A DNA stretch of 64,000 nucleotides from positions 1 to 64,000 of the forward strand of contig NZ_QWEH01000012.1 in the NCBI RefSeq assembly GCF_003515705.1. Direction: 5' to 3'. Source of the DNA: Oceanobacillus profundus (GTDB lineage: Bacteria; Bacillota; Bacilli; Bacillales; Amphibacillaceae). The position numbers and the translations under genes were made by a program. The notes under the pieces were generated by a model, which saw only the letters and a list, made by a program, of their open reading frames with translations, searched no databases and was not told where the DNA came from. Positions 62,840 to 64,000 of this stretch are shown here, piece by piece (position 1 is the first letter of the stretch; the number at the start of each line of letters is the position of its first letter).

Positions 62840-63964
62840 ATGGTTGAATTTATTACAATGGCACCAACATCAGGCGATGGGGAGTTTGTTGGCGCATCCA
62901 GCAATAATGCTTCACGCAGAAAAGTGAACCCTTGGACAGGGACAGATGAAAGTTCGGAAAGACTGCCTACATTTGAATATATTAGGGATATTGCACAAGC
63001 AGCAGAAAAAGGAGGATTCTCAACATTGTTATTGCCAACAGGTGGAGGGTGCCTGGATTCCCTAGTTGTTGCAGCTAATTTGATCGGTCAGACAGATCGC
63101 TTAAAATTTCTTTTTGCGATTCGCCCGGGTTCGATTCAACCATCTATATTTGCTAAACAGTTTGCTACAGTAGATTATTGGTCAAGAGGAAGAGCGCTCG
63201 TTAATGTGGTAACAGGAGGTTCTCCAGTGGATTTAGCTGCTGATGGTGATTTTTTGGATCATGGAACAAGATACCGGAGAACTCGGGAGTATATTCAAGT
63301 ATTGAAACGACTATTTACAGAAGAAACCGTTAATCATGAAGGTGAATTTTATAAACTTCAAGGATCAACATTATTTCCAAAGCCTGAAGCTATACCAAAA
63401 ATATATTTTGGTGGCGCATCAAATGTTGGTAAGGACGTAGCAGCAGCGGAGTCTGATGTTTATATGTTATGGGGGGAAACACTGGAAAATACGAAAGAAC
63501 GAATTAACGAAATGAAGAAACGGACAGCAGCTTACAATCGGGAATTGAGTTATAGTGTTTCTTTTCAAGTTGTATTAGGTCAGACAGAAGAAGAAGCTTA
63601 TAAGAATGCTGATAGACTGCTCACAAAGGCTGAAATTGATTTGTTAAACGAGAAAAAGCAGGCAACAGCAAAAGGTGATTCCGTTGGTGTAAAAAGGCTG
63701 CACCAATTAATGGAAGAAGGGCGAGAAAATAATTTTAAGATTGGCCCTAATTTGTGGGCGGGACTGACCCAGGTATTGTCTGGAAATTCGATTGCACTCG
63801 TTGGAACGCCAGATCAGGTTGCAGCACGGATTGTGGAATTTGCTGATTTAGGATTCGATAAAGTATTGTTACGGGGTTTCCCGCATTTAGAAACAATACA
63901 AGAAATAGGTGAAAAGGTTATACCCAAGGTGCATGAGATTATTAGCATACGGCAAACAGTATAG
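62840..63964 (+). CDS. FMNH2-dependent alkanesulfonate monooxygenase (SsuD-like)
   Basis: A 374-residue LLM monooxygenase. PRPGSIQPSIFAKQFATVD-like stretch, RALVNVVTGGSPVDLAADGDFLDHGTRY and PKIYFGGASNVGKDVAAAESDVYMLWGE are typical of SsuD, which cleaves alkanesulfonates to aldehyde and sulfite with FMNH2 from SsuE. The FMN reductase at 56358 can supply it. A GTGGAGG site precedes the ATG. It is the third LLM monooxygenase of the region and adjoins a sulfonate-type ATPase, the normal ssu context. Confidence 0.87.
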   Translation: MVEFITMAPTSGDGEFVGASSNNASRRKVNPWTGTDESSERLPTFEYIRDIAQAAEKGGFSTLLLPTGGGCLDSLVVAANLIGQTDRLKFLFAIRPGSIQPSIFAKQFATVDYWSRGRALVNVVTGGSPVDLAADGDFLDHGTRYRRTREYIQVLKRLFTEETVNHEGEFYKLQGSTLFPKPEAIPKIYFGGASNVGKDVAAAESDVYMLWGETLENTKERINEMKKRTAAYNRELSYSVSFQVVLGQTEEEAYKNADRLLTKAEIDLLNEKKQATAKGDSVGVKRLHQLMEEGRENNFKIGPNLWAGLTQVLSGNSIALVGTPDQVAARIVEFADLGFDKVLLRGFPHLETIQEIGEKVIPKVHEIISIRQTV

Positions 63965-63982
63965 GTGAGAGGAGTATATAAA

Positions 63983-64000
63983 ATGGATTATTTTTCGAAA
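63983..64000 (+). CDS. Start of the next gene, cut by the window end
   Basis: ATG at 63983 with a GAGAGGAG site 10 nt before; only MDYFSK is visible. By position it should belong to the sulfonate operon, for instance a binding protein, permease or another oxygenase, but the sequence is too short to tell. Confidence 0.5.

Noticed and set aside
1-64000. CRISPR arrays, tRNA or rRNA genes, transposases, prophage genes
   Set aside because: No direct repeat-spacer pattern, tRNA cloverleaf, rRNA-like stretch or transposase/integrase protein was recognised.

Overview
The window looks like the chromosome of a low-GC, endospore-forming member of the Bacillaceae, most like Oceanobacillus, Virgibacillus or a relative. 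The grounds are the AT-rich composition, strong AGGAGG-type ribosome binding sites, the sporulation-linked trio prkA, yhbH and spoVR, a sporulenol-synthase-type squalene cyclase, T-box and SAM (S-box) riboswitches, CcpA-type cre boxes and many hairpin terminators. No rRNA, tRNA, CRISPR array or transposase gene was seen.

Layout. 0.2-11.2 kb: a ten-gene catabolic operon behind a strong promoter with a perfect cre match. It encodes a TetR regulator, an SDR 3-hydroxyacyl-CoA dehydrogenase, a thiolase, an alpha-methylacyl-CoA racemase-like CaiB protein, two acyl-CoA ligases, a nitronate-monooxygenase-like flavoprotein, a crotonase, an acyl-CoA dehydrogenase and an MBL hydrolase. Together they could run beta-oxidation of a methyl-branched acid. 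11.4-13.1 kb: an aldo/keto reductase, a 50-residue membrane peptide and a lipoprotein. 13.4-18.5 kb: a GntR-TRAP-alcohol dehydrogenase locus with a cre box; the fused TRAP permease is frameshifted. 18.8-22.6 kb: a HesB-like protein, an aldehyde dehydrogenase with its DUF779 partner, and a tandem-P-loop ATPase.

23.3-29.9 kb: prkA, yhbH and spoVR, interrupted by an opposite-strand MFS transporter preceded by a T-box riboswitch. 30.0-35.8 kb: a prolyl-4-hydroxylase-like enzyme, the triterpene cyclase, a DUF2515-like protein, a membrane protein and a GTPase. 36.4-40.0 kb: a sulfonate/nitrate-type ABC transporter (ssuBCA order) divergent from larE. 40.0-46 kb: a TPR-like protein, an MbcS/YtcI-type acyl-CoA synthetase, an M19 dipeptidase and an orphan peptide-binding lipoprotein. 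46.2-50.3 kb: a CitA/DcuS-type two-component system and a DASS carboxylate transporter, with a third cre-like box. 50.5-54.4 kb: an ABC exporter operon whose last gene encodes a membrane-anchored PASTA protein, behind a promoter covered by a tandem 22-bp operator.

55.0-64.0 kb is an organosulfur-assimilation region. Two SAM riboswitches sit back to back. One controls an FMN reductase and an NtaA/DszA-type monooxygenase on the minus strand. The other controls a second LLM monooxygenase and an ATP-grasp ligase. A third, degenerate S-box-like leader, followed by a MITE-like repeat, precedes metY, a small NifX-like protein, an SsuB-type ATPase, an SsuD-like monooxygenase and a further gene cut by the window end. 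The likely logic is release of sulfur from organosulfur compounds by flavin monooxygenases when SAM is low, with capture into homocysteine by MetY. The ATP-grasp ligase and the NifX-like protein are the parts without an obvious role and are the best candidates for something new.

Short non-coding repeats recur: a hairpin module at 12.5 and 19.1 kb, a MITE-like element of about 200 bp at 21.25 and 59.9 kb, and GC-rich or palindromic elements at 22.9, 36.0 and 57.0 kb.
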